Shown here in pieces: positions 18,699 to 26,819 of a stretch of 64,000 bases of DNA. Each line of letters opens with the position of its first letter. Position 1 is the first letter of the stretch. The translations under genes were made by a program, and so were the position numbers. This DNA comes from Aquimarina sediminis. GTDB taxonomy: Bacteria; Bacteroidota; Bacteroidia; Flavobacteriales; Flavobacteriaceae. The DNA is taken from the NCBI RefSeq assembly GCF_002895435.1, contig NZ_POYJ01000007.1, positions 124,001 through 188,000 of the forward strand. Direction: 5' to 3'. Below the pieces are notes generated by a model. The model had not been told where the DNA came from, did no database searches, and saw only the letters and a list, made by a program, of their open reading frames with translations.

Positions 18699-19856
18699 AT
18701 GACAAATTTTTTCTCGTCAAATTTTAAGTTAGGAATATTAGGAGGTGGACAACTTGGCAAAATGATGTTATACGAAACCCGAAAATATGACATCCGTACG
18801 CATGTTCTTGATCCTAGCCAAGATGCTCCTAGCAAAATAGCTTGTGATCATTTTCAACAAGGTAATCTTATGGACTATGATACAGTTTATAATTTTGGAA
18901 AAAAAGTAGACGTACTTACTTTTGAAATAGAAACCGTAAATCTAAAAGCTCTGGCTCAACTGGAAAAAGAAGGAAAAACAGTCTATCCAAGTGCAAAGAC
19001 TTTAGAAAAAATACAAAATAAAGGGAGACAAAAAATCTTCTATGAAGAAAACAACATACCCACCGCAGAGTTTGTTAGGTTTTCTAATAAAGCACATTTG
19101 ACAGAAGGGATTACCAATAATAAAATCAAACTCCCCTTTGTTTGGAAAAGCACTCAGGGAGGTTATGATGGCAAAGGAGTATCCGTTATAAAATCAGGTG
19201 CTGATTTGGCAAAAATACCAGATACCGAATGCATTGCAGAAAAACTAATCGATTTCAAAAATGAATTGGCTGTAATCGTGGTTCGTAGTCCAAGTGGTGA
19301 AATTAAAACCTATCCAGTAGTAGAAATGGAATTCCACCCAGAAGCAAATCAGGTAGAATATGTAATATGCCCGGCAAGAATCGATGATAATGTAACACAA
19401 AAAGCAATACAAGTTGCTACAAAGGTTTCTAAAGCTTTTGAGCATGTAGGTATATTAGCGGTAGAGATGTTTCAAACGCAAGATGACGACATTCTTGTTA
19501 ACGAAGTTGCACCCAGACCGCACAATAGCGGACATTACTCTATAGAAGCCAGCTATACAAATCAATTTGAACAACACATAAGAGCTATTTTGGATTTACC
19601 ACTAGGGGAAACCGAGAGCAAAGTAGCCGGTATAATGGTTAATCTAGTTGGTGCTGAAGGACATACTGGAGATGTTGTATATAAGGACATAGAAAGCATC
19701 TTAAAAATGAAAGGTGTAACACCTCATATTTATGGTAAAAAACAAACTAGACCATTTAGAAAAATGGGACATGTTACCATAATAAACAAAAGCATTGATG
19801 AAGCTAGAAAAATAGCTGAAAAAGTAAAAAACACAATACAAGTTGTAAGTAAATAA
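18699..19856 (+). CDS. purK: PurK, N5-carboxyaminoimidazole ribonucleotide synthase
   Basis: This ATP-grasp enzyme makes N5-CAIR from AIR, bicarbonate and ATP in purine synthesis. The N-terminal domain opens with the glycine motif LGILGGGQLGKMM. The ATP-grasp core has KSTQGGYDGKGV and FKNELAVIVVRS, and the metal-binding residues are in VNEVAPRPHNSGHYSIEA. Length is 385 residues, normal for PurK. I prefer the ATG at 18699 to the TTG at 18687. It is the first gene of a two-gene purK-purE unit, with purE 64 bp downstream. A separate PurE mutase partner confirms the two-step route. Confidence 0.96.
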   Translation: MTNFFSSNFKLGILGGGQLGKMMLYETRKYDIRTHVLDPSQDAPSKIACDHFQQGNLMDYDTVYNFGKKVDVLTFEIETVNLKALAQLEKEGKTVYPSAKTLEKIQNKGRQKIFYEENNIPTAEFVRFSNKAHLTEGITNNKIKLPFVWKSTQGGYDGKGVSVIKSGADLAKIPDTECIAEKLIDFKNELAVIVVRSPSGEIKTYPVVEMEFHPEANQVEYVICPARIDDNVTQKAIQVATKVSKAFEHVGILAVEMFQTQDDDILVNEVAPRPHNSGHYSIEASYTNQFEQHIRAILDLPLGETESKVAGIMVNLVGAEGHTGDVVYKDIESILKMKGVTPHIYGKKQTRPFRKMGHVTIINKSIDEARKIAEKVKNTIQVVSK

Positions 19857-19920
19857 AAAATGTTGTCTTACTAATTAAACAATATTCTAAAATTGATATA
19901 ACAAAAAAAAGATTAATGTA

Positions 19921-20406
19921 ATGAGTAAAGTGGGAATAATAATGGGTAGTACCAGTGATATGCCTGTAATGGAAAAAGCTATTGATGTACTAAAAGGTTT
20001 TGATATTGAGGTCGAAGTTGATATTGTCTCGGCACACCGTACCCCTGAAAAGCTCTTTGATTATGCAAAAAATGCCCATACCAGAGGGATACAAGTTATT
20101 ATCGCTGGTGCAGGTGGAGCAGCACATCTTCCTGGTATGGTAGCCTCGTTATCACCTCTACCAGTAATTGGGGTTCCTGTCAAATCACGTAACTCAATTG
20201 ACGGTTGGGATTCTGTTTTATCTATTCTACAAATGCCTGGTGGAGTTCCTGTAGCTACTGTAGCTTTAGACGGTGCATTAAATGCCGGTATTCTAGCAGG
20301 TCAGATTATAGGATCTGGTGACAAATGTATTTTGGATAAAATTATTATGTATAAAGAAGGTCTAAAACAAAAAGTAATCGAAGGAGCTAAACAGATCAAA
20401 AAATAA
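19921..20406 (+). CDS. purE: PurE, N5-CAIR mutase (class I)
   Basis: Converts N5-CAIR to 4-carboxyaminoimidazole ribonucleotide. The active-site loops are visible: GSTSDMP (9-15), SAHRTPEKL and GAGGAAHLPGM. These are class I (mutase) features, which fits the PurK partner upstream. It is cytosolic and octameric in the family. At 161 residues it has the normal length. It is transcribed with purK and is followed at once by a strong terminator (20413-20440). Confidence 0.97.
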   Translation: MSKVGIIMGSTSDMPVMEKAIDVLKGFDIEVEVDIVSAHRTPEKLFDYAKNAHTRGIQVIIAGAGGAAHLPGMVASLSPLPVIGVPVKSRNSIDGWDSVLSILQMPGGVPVATVALDGALNAGILAGQIIGSGDKCILDKIIMYKEGLKQKVIEGAKQIKK

Positions 20407-20412
20407 CAAAAA

Positions 20413-20440
20413 AAAAGAGCTACTTTTCAGTAGCTCTTTT
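20413..20440 (+). terminator. Rho-independent terminator after purE
   Basis: A perfect 11-bp stem, AAAAGAGCTAC (20413-20423) and GTAGCTCTTTT (20430-20440), closes a six-base loop seven bases after the purE stop. Confidence 0.9.
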
Positions 20441-20730
20441 GAATATCAGGTCTTACAAAAGAATATAACAATATTTATTAACCAACTTAAATATATTACA
20501 CAAAAAATTCATCGTAAGACCATTACTCTTAAAACCTAGAACAAAGGTAAAACCTTACTTTTATTACACCATAAAAGTAATGCTAAAATATTCAAACTTT
20601 CGACAAAATACCTATTTCATCGATAAAAAACACTTTTTTAAGCTTTAAGAGCTTTTTTTTGATTGAAAAAACGGACGTAAAAACAGAACACCACCCCAAA
20701 AAAGAGGTTTTTAAACAAAATTTCAATACA

Positions 20731-20757
20731 AAAGAGCCGCAAAAATTGCAGCTCTTT
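20731..20757. terminator. Second terminator-like hairpin
   Basis: AAAGAGC (20731-20737) pairs with GCTCTTT (20751-20757), one mismatch follows, and GCAA/TTGC continues the stem. On the minus strand it ends in a short T-run. No minus-strand gene precedes it, so it may be a relic or repeat. Confidence 0.45.
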
Positions 20758-20985
20758 CGATATATTTGGTCTTCGCTTTAGAAAATTATTAATATTCATA
20801 CCCCAAATAGAAATAACCATCGAATCTAAAACTAGACCATACTAATAAACCTGATCAAATCTATCAGTATAAAATTTAGTTTGGCTAAAAATCGATACAA
20901 CTCAGAAGCAATTTTCGACGAAAGGCTATTTTTTTCGATATAAGACATATACAATTAATAACATAGAGAAATTATCATTAAACCA

Positions 20986-23007
20986 ATGAAGAATCCATTA
21001 TTAAAAATCTTTGATACCGCACCATTTTCAGAAATAACTTCAGATCATTTTTTACCCGCAATAAAAAATGGTATCTCAATTGCAAAAAAAGAAGTAGATG
21101 CAATAGTTAACAACCCAGAACCCCCATCGTTCTCTAACACTATTGAAGCTTTAGATTATAGCAGTGAATTACTCGATAGAGTAACAAGTGTGTTTTTTAA
21201 TCTTAATAGCGCAGAAACCAATGAAGATATTCAAAAAATAGCACAGGAAGCTTCTCCTCTACTTTCAGAATTCAGTAATGACATATCACTTAATCTGGAT
21301 CTATTTAAAAGAATTGAAGTTGTTTACAAAAAAAGAGAAACATTGTCTCTAACTCCTGAGCAATCAAAACTTTTAGAAAAAAGATACAAGTCCTTTTCTA
21401 GAAATGGAGCCAGTCTACCTAATGAAGAAAAAGAAAAGCTTAGAAAACTAGATACCGAACTTTCTACCTTAAGCCTAAAATTTGGTGAAAACGTATTAGC
21501 CGAAACCAATAAATTTGAAATGCTCCTTACTAATGAGGCTGATTTATCAGGGCTTCCAGAAGGTGCAAAAGAGGCAGCAAAAGCATTAGCCGAATCCAAA
21601 AACAAAAAAGGTTGGTTAATCACTCTAGACTACCCTAGCTATATTCCTTTTGTCACCTATGCTAACAATCGTGAATTACGTAAAAAACTCACGCTTGCAT
21701 TTGGTGCTAAAGGTTTTAATAATGATGATCTGGACAATCAAGATATTGTTTTAAAAATTGTAAACTTACGACATCAACGTGCCCGTCTTTTGGGGTATTC
21801 ATCTCACGCCAACTATGTTTTAGAAGAAAGGATGGCTGAAACTCCAGATAATGTATTTTCTTTTTTGAATGAAATTTTAGAAAAAGCAAAACCTGCAGCA
21901 GAAAGAGAGTTTAAGCAATTAGAATCCTTTGCAAAAGAATTAGACGGCATAGACAAACTTCAGAAATGGGATGGGGTTTATTATACTGAAAAATTAAAGC
22001 AAAAACTATTTGATCTTGACGATGAAAAATTAAAACCATACTTTAAACTTGAAAACGTAATTGATGGTGTTTTCACAATTGCTTCAAGATTGTTTGGTCT
22101 TCAATTTGAAGAAACCAATGATGTGGATAAGTATCATGAAGAAGTAAAGACATATCATGTTACAGATGCAAAAGGAAACTATGTTTCATTATTTTATGCA
22201 GATTTTCATCCAAGACCAGGAAAAAGAAATGGGGCATGGATGACTTCTTACAAATCGCAAATGAAGAAAAATGACAAAAACATAAGACCTCATGTTTCTA
22301 TTGTTTGCAATTTTACAAAACCGACTCCCAGCAAACCTTCTTTACTAACTTTTAATGAGGTAACAACCCTGTTTCACGAATTTGGACATGCATTACATGG
22401 TATGCTTGCGGATACTATGTACCCTGGATTATCAGGAACAAGTGTATCTTGGGATTTTGTTGAATTACCAAGTCAGGTTTTAGAAAATTGGTGCTACCAA
22501 AAAGAAGCCCTCGAGTTATTTGCAAAACACTATGAGACCAATGAAGTAATACCGATGGAACTAATAGAAAAAATCAAAGAATCTGCAACCTTTATGGAAG
22601 GTATGAAAACTTTGCGCCAGCTGAGTTTTGGACTGCTGGATATGTCCTGGCATGCACAAGACCCAAGCTCTATTACAAATGTAAAAGAGCATGAAGAAAA
22701 AACTTTTGCAACAACTACCTTATACCCTAGTATTGATAAAAATTGTATGAGTACTGCTTTTTCACATATTTTTCAAGGTGGTTATTCTGCCGGGTATTAC
22801 TCCTATAAATGGGCAGAAGTATTGGATGCAGACGCCTTTGAATATTTTAAAGAAAATGGGATTTTCAACAAAGAAATAGCCACTAAGTTTAAAGAGCATG
22901 TATTATCCAAAGGAGGTACAGAAAATCCAATGGTGCTATATAAACGTTTTAGAGGTCAGGAGCCCAAACCTGAAGCTTTGCTAAAGCGCGCAGGGTTAAT
23001 TAAATGA
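20986..23007 (+). CDS. M3 family metallopeptidase (Dcp/oligopeptidase A type)
   Basis: A cytosolic zinc oligopeptidase of 673 residues, normal for the thimet/Dcp group. It has no signal peptide. The M3 signature is FHEFGHALHG with His464, Glu465 and His468; the third ligand Glu is expected in SWDFVELPSQVLENW, just downstream. The C-terminal active-site lid segment has FQGGYSAGYYSYKWAEVLDADAF, the Tyr-rich loop of the family. It cleaves short peptides, most likely as peptidyl-dipeptidase or oligopeptidase; Dcp and OpdA cannot be separated safely here. It is a single gene after a long gap and is convergent with the secreted M28 peptidase. Confidence 0.93.
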   Translation: MKNPLLKIFDTAPFSEITSDHFLPAIKNGISIAKKEVDAIVNNPEPPSFSNTIEALDYSSELLDRVTSVFFNLNSAETNEDIQKIAQEASPLLSEFSNDISLNLDLFKRIEVVYKKRETLSLTPEQSKLLEKRYKSFSRNGASLPNEEKEKLRKLDTELSTLSLKFGENVLAETNKFEMLLTNEADLSGLPEGAKEAAKALAESKNKKGWLITLDYPSYIPFVTYANNRELRKKLTLAFGAKGFNNDDLDNQDIVLKIVNLRHQRARLLGYSSHANYVLEERMAETPDNVFSFLNEILEKAKPAAEREFKQLESFAKELDGIDKLQKWDGVYYTEKLKQKLFDLDDEKLKPYFKLENVIDGVFTIASRLFGLQFEETNDVDKYHEEVKTYHVTDAKGNYVSLFYADFHPRPGKRNGAWMTSYKSQMKKNDKNIRPHVSIVCNFTKPTPSKPSLLTFNEVTTLFHEFGHALHGMLADTMYPGLSGTSVSWDFVELPSQVLENWCYQKEALELFAKHYETNEVIPMELIEKIKESATFMEGMKTLRQLSFGLLDMSWHAQDPSSITNVKEHEEKTFATTTLYPSIDKNCMSTAFSHIFQGGYSAGYYSYKWAEVLDADAFEYFKENGIFNKEIATKFKEHVLSKGGTENPMVLYKRFRGQEPKPEALLKRAGLIK

Positions 23008-23017
23008 ATTAATAAAA

Positions 23018-23093
23018 AATGTCAAACTGAGCCTGTTTATATATTCTGACTTTTAATAGTATAGTCTTTAACAAGCTCAGATTGACTGACATT
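23018..23093. terminator. Terminator/repeat hairpin after the M3 peptidase
   Basis: GTCAAACTGAGC (23021-23032) pairs with GCTCAGATTGAC (23075-23086) with one mismatch, and AATGTCA (23018) matches TGACATT (23087-23093) before a T-run. The ACAAGCTCAG core resembles a repeat common in Flavobacteriaceae. Confidence 0.6.
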
Positions 23094-23107
23094 TTTGCTA
23101 ATGCTTT

Positions 23108-23163
23108 TTATACTTTGAATTTACCGTAATGAAATTCTCCTTTACAGTAAATTCAAAGTATAA
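23108..23163. terminator. Strong bidirectional hairpin between convergent genes
   Basis: A perfect 17-bp inverted repeat (23108-23124 and 23147-23163), loop 22 bases, sits between the M3 and M28 stop codons. It is 13 bp past the M28 stop on the minus strand. Confidence 0.75.
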
Positions 23164-23176
23164 AGGGTATACTCCA

Positions 23177-25552
23177 TTATTTTACGATCATCTGTTTTGT
23201 ATAGCTTTTTACCCCATCAAAAAGAGTCAAAAAGTATATTCCTGAAGAAAATTTTGAAGTATTGATCTCGGTAGCTTTAGTTATTAGCTTAACCTCCTGC
23301 AGTATATTACCCTTCACATCAATAATAAGCATACTGCTACTGGTTTTCCATAAATTATTGTTTACTGTTACGGTTATATTCTCTCCTGCAACAGGATTAG
23401 GATAAAATTCGAACAAAGAATTGTTATCTACTAATGCTACTGGAGCAAAACTTCTTGCCGAAGCCCCACAGGGTCCTATAAGAGTCCAACCACTATTAGT
23501 TCTTTCATAAAGATACCCTTGGTATGTAACACGATCTCCCGGTTGGTATGTTTGTGAACTACTATAAGGAGGCACTCCGGCACAAGGATCAGAGCTACCG
23601 CCGCTAGTAGTAGCACTAACTGCTGTGCTGGATGCAGAAATATTTCCGGCAGCATCCTTGGCCTTAACACTAAATTGATATGTAGTACTGGCTGTTAACC
23701 CTGTAATACTTGCCGTAGTTCCAGAAACAGAAGTTGAAACTGTATTTCCTTTGTATACATCATACCCAGTCACTCCTACATTATCAGTAGCTGCATTCCA
23801 AGATAAAGTTAGTGAGGTTTGAGCTATATTAGATGCAGTTAACCCTGAGGGGGCAGAAGGAGCTTGAGTATCTCCTCCACCAGATCCGCCAATCACCACA
23901 GTATAATCTTCTACTTCGCCATACTGAAAAGATTCACATGAAGTAGGTATCGCATTATATTTCATAGACACTCTCATTCTTGTTTTTCCATCTTTGGCAC
24001 TTGACGGCACCGTAAAACTACCACTAACCGGAGAAGTTTTTGAAGCAGTCTTTGACCATACTTGCTCCCCAGCATCAGCAAAATCTCCATCTTGATTATA
24101 ATCAATCCAAACAGAATACCCTTCACTATATGTTGTACCCGACCATGTTGGTGTGATAGTTATTGTATTAGAACTTCCTTTAGACAGATTAGTCGATTCT
24201 GCAGTAAAATCACTATACCCTCCAGCTGCAGCCGTCGATGTTTTGTTTATTGCTCCCAAAGCCACTCTACTAATATACTCATCAGAAGTACTTTGCCCAT
24301 TAGATGAACAATAATTAGATGGATTACCTCCTCCAGAAACTCCATTAGAAATTTCTATCAAATATTCTAATGCCAATTTTGCAAACTTGGCTGCATGGGT
24401 AGCATTAGCTGTTGGAAATCTAGACGATGTATCTCTGGAAGTATGAATATGAGGATTACTTTCACTAAATCTAGCTTCAATTGGGAATGCTGTTTCATAC
24501 CCTTGCTGTGCAAAACTATGATGATCAGAACATCCATAATTACAGGCAGAATTGCTGTATGTAATTTTATGAGCGCCGGAAGCATTGTAGTGATCCATTA
24601 ATTTCTTCAAAAAATTATTTAAAGATGTACTATTATATGTATCTGTGGTAATAAAAATATCTCTTGTAGAGCCTTTATAATTTGTCATATCCAATTGCAT
24701 ATAACTAACAATGTTTACATTTCTCCTCTTATAGTCTCTTGCGATTTCTTTAGAACCGACTAACCCAACTTCTTCGGCAGCAAAAGCCATAAACTCAACA
24801 GTACGTTTAGGTTTAAAATTCATACTAAACAATACTCTGGCTGCTTCAGTAATAGTAGCAATACCCGAAGCATTATCATCTGCACCGGGAGCATTATTCT
24901 GCCCTTCTCTTGATGTTGAATCCAGATGCCCTCCGATCACCACATACTCATCTGGTTTTTCACTACCCGTAATAGTCATTATAACCGATGGCATCGAAGT
25001 ATTAGAATGATTTACAAGCCTTACAGATACATCACTACGATTACCTGCTATATTCTGCCACTTTGTTTTTAGATCCCTAGAAGCTCTTGCTGCACTACTT
25101 TTGGTATGGTATCTTGTTCCATAATTCTCAAGTTCTCTAATTTGAGTTTCAATATTAGAATTATTCACCAAGCCCAAGCTTTGGTATACCAATTGATCTT
25201 GAGTAATTTGAAAAACAGCTACATTTTTTGATAATGAATTCTGTTTGGTTTGCTTAATAGCATATACTTGCTCTATGGTATTTATAGCATCTTCCTTAGA
25301 ATTTTCATAAAAATATCCCGGTCCATGCCTCAATCCGGTATGATGTAACTCCTTTGCCGAATGCTCATTGAGCATCACTGCACTATACTCTTTAAGAGAT
25401 TTAATAATTTTAACATCCTTAGGATGATTTCTTTTTAGTTTCAATGCGTCCTGAGTATCCATAGTCGCATAAAACATCTTAGGGCGTTCTTGTGCTGATA
25501 ACGAAAGCACAAGCATCGTAGCTAAAGCCCCTAGTAAATTTTTAGGTTTCAT
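23177..25552 (-). CDS. Secreted M28 aminopeptidase with GEVED, FN3, carbohydrate-binding and T9SS sorting domains
   Basis: A 791-residue modular exoenzyme. I start it at the ATG at 25552, giving signal peptide MKPKNLLGALATMLVLSLSA. A propeptide reaches about 150. The M28 zinc peptidase (about 160-405) has ligands in GGHLDSTS (His209), GADDNASG (Asp225), FAAEEVG (Glu260/261), LDMTNYKG and NPHIHTS. A GEVED domain follows (about 425-555, GEVED itself at 546-549), then a fibronectin type III domain (563-650), a ChiC/CBM5-12-like domain with PYSSSQTYQPGDRVTYQG (657-697), and a type A sorting tail from about 713 (FYPNPVAGE, ending VKSYTKQMIVK). It is exported by the type IX system and probably releases amino acids from peptides bound to polymers. 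Confidence 0.92.
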   Translation of the reverse strand: MKPKNLLGALATMLVLSLSAQERPKMFYATMDTQDALKLKRNHPKDVKIIKSLKEYSAVMLNEHSAKELHHTGLRHGPGYFYENSKEDAINTIEQVYAIKQTKQNSLSKNVAVFQITQDQLVYQSLGLVNNSNIETQIRELENYGTRYHTKSSAARASRDLKTKWQNIAGNRSDVSVRLVNHSNTSMPSVIMTITGSEKPDEYVVIGGHLDSTSREGQNNAPGADDNASGIATITEAARVLFSMNFKPKRTVEFMAFAAEEVGLVGSKEIARDYKRRNVNIVSYMQLDMTNYKGSTRDIFITTDTYNSTSLNNFLKKLMDHYNASGAHKITYSNSACNYGCSDHHSFAQQGYETAFPIEARFSESNPHIHTSRDTSSRFPTANATHAAKFAKLALEYLIEISNGVSGGGNPSNYCSSNGQSTSDEYISRVALGAINKTSTAAAGGYSDFTAESTNLSKGSSNTITITPTWSGTTYSEGYSVWIDYNQDGDFADAGEQVWSKTASKTSPVSGSFTVPSSAKDGKTRMRVSMKYNAIPTSCESFQYGEVEDYTVVIGGSGGGDTQAPSAPSGLTASNIAQTSLTLSWNAATDNVGVTGYDVYKGNTVSTSVSGTTASITGLTASTTYQFSVKAKDAAGNISASSTAVSATTSGGSSDPCAGVPPYSSSQTYQPGDRVTYQGYLYERTNSGWTLIGPCGASARSFAPVALVDNNSLFEFYPNPVAGENITVTVNNNLWKTSSSMLIIDVKGNILQEVKLITKATEINTSKFSSGIYFLTLFDGVKSYTKQMIVK

Positions 25553-25738
25553 AAGTTGAAATTTGTGATTAAACTCCAAGCTATCAAAAAGGGCATACTT
25601 GACCAATATAAATGTGTCCTATATCAGTACTTATATGTCCTAAAACATAATTTAGTACACTTATTAAGGAATGTTACCACCAAACCTTTTGCTAAAAACT
25701 AAGCAGAGCTAAAAAATCAATTTAATTTTCAATATTTT

Positions 25739-25767
25739 TTGAAAGTTTGAAATATTTTATATATTTG
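25739..25767 (+). promoter_or_regulatory. Promoter of the GbsR-type regulator, likely leaderless
   Basis: TTG at 25739-25741, an 18-bp spacer and TATATTTG at 25760-25767 form a good Bacteroidota promoter. The ATG is at 25772, only four bases after the -7 box, so the transcript probably starts at or next to the start codon. Confidence 0.65.
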
Positions 25768-25771
25768 CTCT

Positions 25772-26275
25772 ATGGATTACAATGAAGCAAAAAACAAATT
25801 TATTTCTACCTGGGGATCATTAGGAACATTATGGGGCATTAATAAAGCGATGGCACAGATTCATGCATTGTTACTAATATCTCCCGAACCACTCTCTATG
25901 GAAGATATCATGGAACAACTACAAATCTCTAGAGGAAATACCAGTATGAATTTGCGGCAACTCATGGATTGGGGTATTGTCTTTAAAGAAAATAAAATTG
26001 GAGAAAGAAAAGAATACTTTACTTCTGAAAAAGATGTGCAAGAACTTGCTAGACAAATAGCTAAAGAAAGAAGTAGACGAGAGCTACAACCTACAATAAA
26101 AATATTAAAAGATGTCTCAAATATAGAAGAAGACGGCACCGATAAAACTAAAGAATTAATAAAACAAACCAAAGCATTACATGAGATGGCTGACACTTTG
26201 GATGTTTTAATGAATAAAGTTATAGGTCAGGATCATAATTGGATTACAAAAGCTTTGGTTAAACTGATTAAATAA
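25772..26275 (+). CDS. GbsR/MarR-family transcriptional regulator
   Basis: A 167-residue winged-helix regulator of the GbsR branch of MarR proteins. The family pattern is seen in KFISTWGSLGTLWGINKAMAQIHALL, then MEDIMEQLQISRGNTSMNLRQLMDWGIV, the recognition helix and wing, and KENKIGERKEYF. A helical C-terminal part mediates dimerisation. It probably represses its own gene and the operon from 26365, since both have an alike AT-rich box upstream (25730-25765 and 26329-26360). The ligand is unknown; osmolyte (choline) sensing in Bacillus GbsR should not be assumed. A terminator at 26294-26314 separates it from the next gene. Confidence 0.9.
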   Translation: MDYNEAKNKFISTWGSLGTLWGINKAMAQIHALLLISPEPLSMEDIMEQLQISRGNTSMNLRQLMDWGIVFKENKIGERKEYFTSEKDVQELARQIAKERSRRELQPTIKILKDVSNIEEDGTDKTKELIKQTKALHEMADTLDVLMNKVIGQDHNWITKALVKLIK

Positions 26276-26293
26276 CATACATCAAAAAAGCAG

Positions 26294-26314
26294 AAAGGAG
26301 TATTTCTCCTTTTT
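26294..26314 (+). terminator. Terminator after the GbsR-type gene
   Basis: AAAGGAG (26294-26300) and CTCCTTT (26306-26312) form a 7-bp stem with a five-base loop, followed by T. It suggests the genes from 26365 have their own promoter. Confidence 0.65.
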
Positions 26315-26328
26315 ATTTTCAATTATAG

Positions 26329-26364
26329 TTTCAATTTTTTCTGAAATTTTAAAATTTTATAAAT
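26329..26364 (+). promoter_or_regulatory. Probable operator/promoter box of the 26365 operon
   Basis: The stretch starting TTCAATTTTTTCTGAAATTT closely follows the sequence upstream of the regulator gene (starting TTCAATATTTTTTGAAAGTT at 25730). A shared box before a regulator and the operon next to it fits autoregulation by the GbsR-type protein. There is no exact TAnnTTTG. Confidence 0.45.
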
Positions 26365-26808
26365 ATGAAAAATTATATCCCAAACTGGTTACTAATACTT
26401 GGAGGTATCGGGCAAATCTTTACAGCATTGATATATCCATACATAAGACATAAAGTATTTGACTGGTATAATGATGTCAAACAGTTAAAACCACTTAATC
26501 AAGAAATCGCAAAAACTTATGGAAGATATATCCAAGGACTTAACTTTTCATTTGGATTGATTACGATTCTGCTTGCCTCTAATCTCAAAGAACAATCAGG
26601 ATTATCTATCGCTTTAACGGGTTTAATCGCAGCTTATTGGGTAGGAAAAGTGGTAACTCAAATAGCTTATTACCCAATGTACCAAATACCTCAAAAACAA
26701 ACATTTAAGATAGGAAGTTATTTTATGAACTGCTTATTTGTCTTTTTTGCTTCTGTCTATACTGTATTGGTAATCTATAATTGCATTGGCTTTTTCAACC
26801 TTATATAA
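26365..26808 (+). CDS. Small four-helix membrane protein, unknown function
   Basis: A 147-residue integral inner-membrane protein with four predicted membrane segments: WLLILGGIGQIFTALIYP, LNFSFGLITILLA, IALTGLIAAYWVGKVVTQ and YFMNCLFVFFASVYTVLVIY. Between the first and second is a soluble loop (YIRHKVFDWYNDVKQLKPLNQEIA, given in part). I do not know the family. It opens an operon of four genes (membrane protein, methyltransferase, TIGR01777 reductase, SRPBCC protein) separated by 11, 12 and -4 bases, so it likely takes part in the same membrane-linked chemistry or its sensing. It starts at the ATG at 26365. Confidence 0.75.
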   Translation: MKNYIPNWLLILGGIGQIFTALIYPYIRHKVFDWYNDVKQLKPLNQEIAKTYGRYIQGLNFSFGLITILLASNLKEQSGLSIALTGLIAAYWVGKVVTQIAYYPMYQIPQKQTFKIGSYFMNCLFVFFASVYTVLVIYNCIGFFNLI

Positions 26809-26819
26809 ACTTAAAAATT

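Larger units (their letters stand above)
20407..20985. other. Long intergenic region with two related hairpins
   Basis: A 579-bp gap between purE and the M3 peptidase. Besides the purE terminator it contains a second hairpin (20731-20757) whose arms and following bases resemble the first, as if the element had been copied. Several TCGA-centred AT-rich boxes occur (around 20602, 20620, 20892, 20917, 20936). A 60-codon minus-strand frame inside (20638-20820) is not convincing. No gene is supported. Confidence 0.5.

Noticed and set aside
20638..20820. Minus-strand frame of 60 codons in the purE-M3 gap
   Set aside because: It spans the second hairpin, has no promoter or homology that I can see, and is probably chance in AT-rich DNA.
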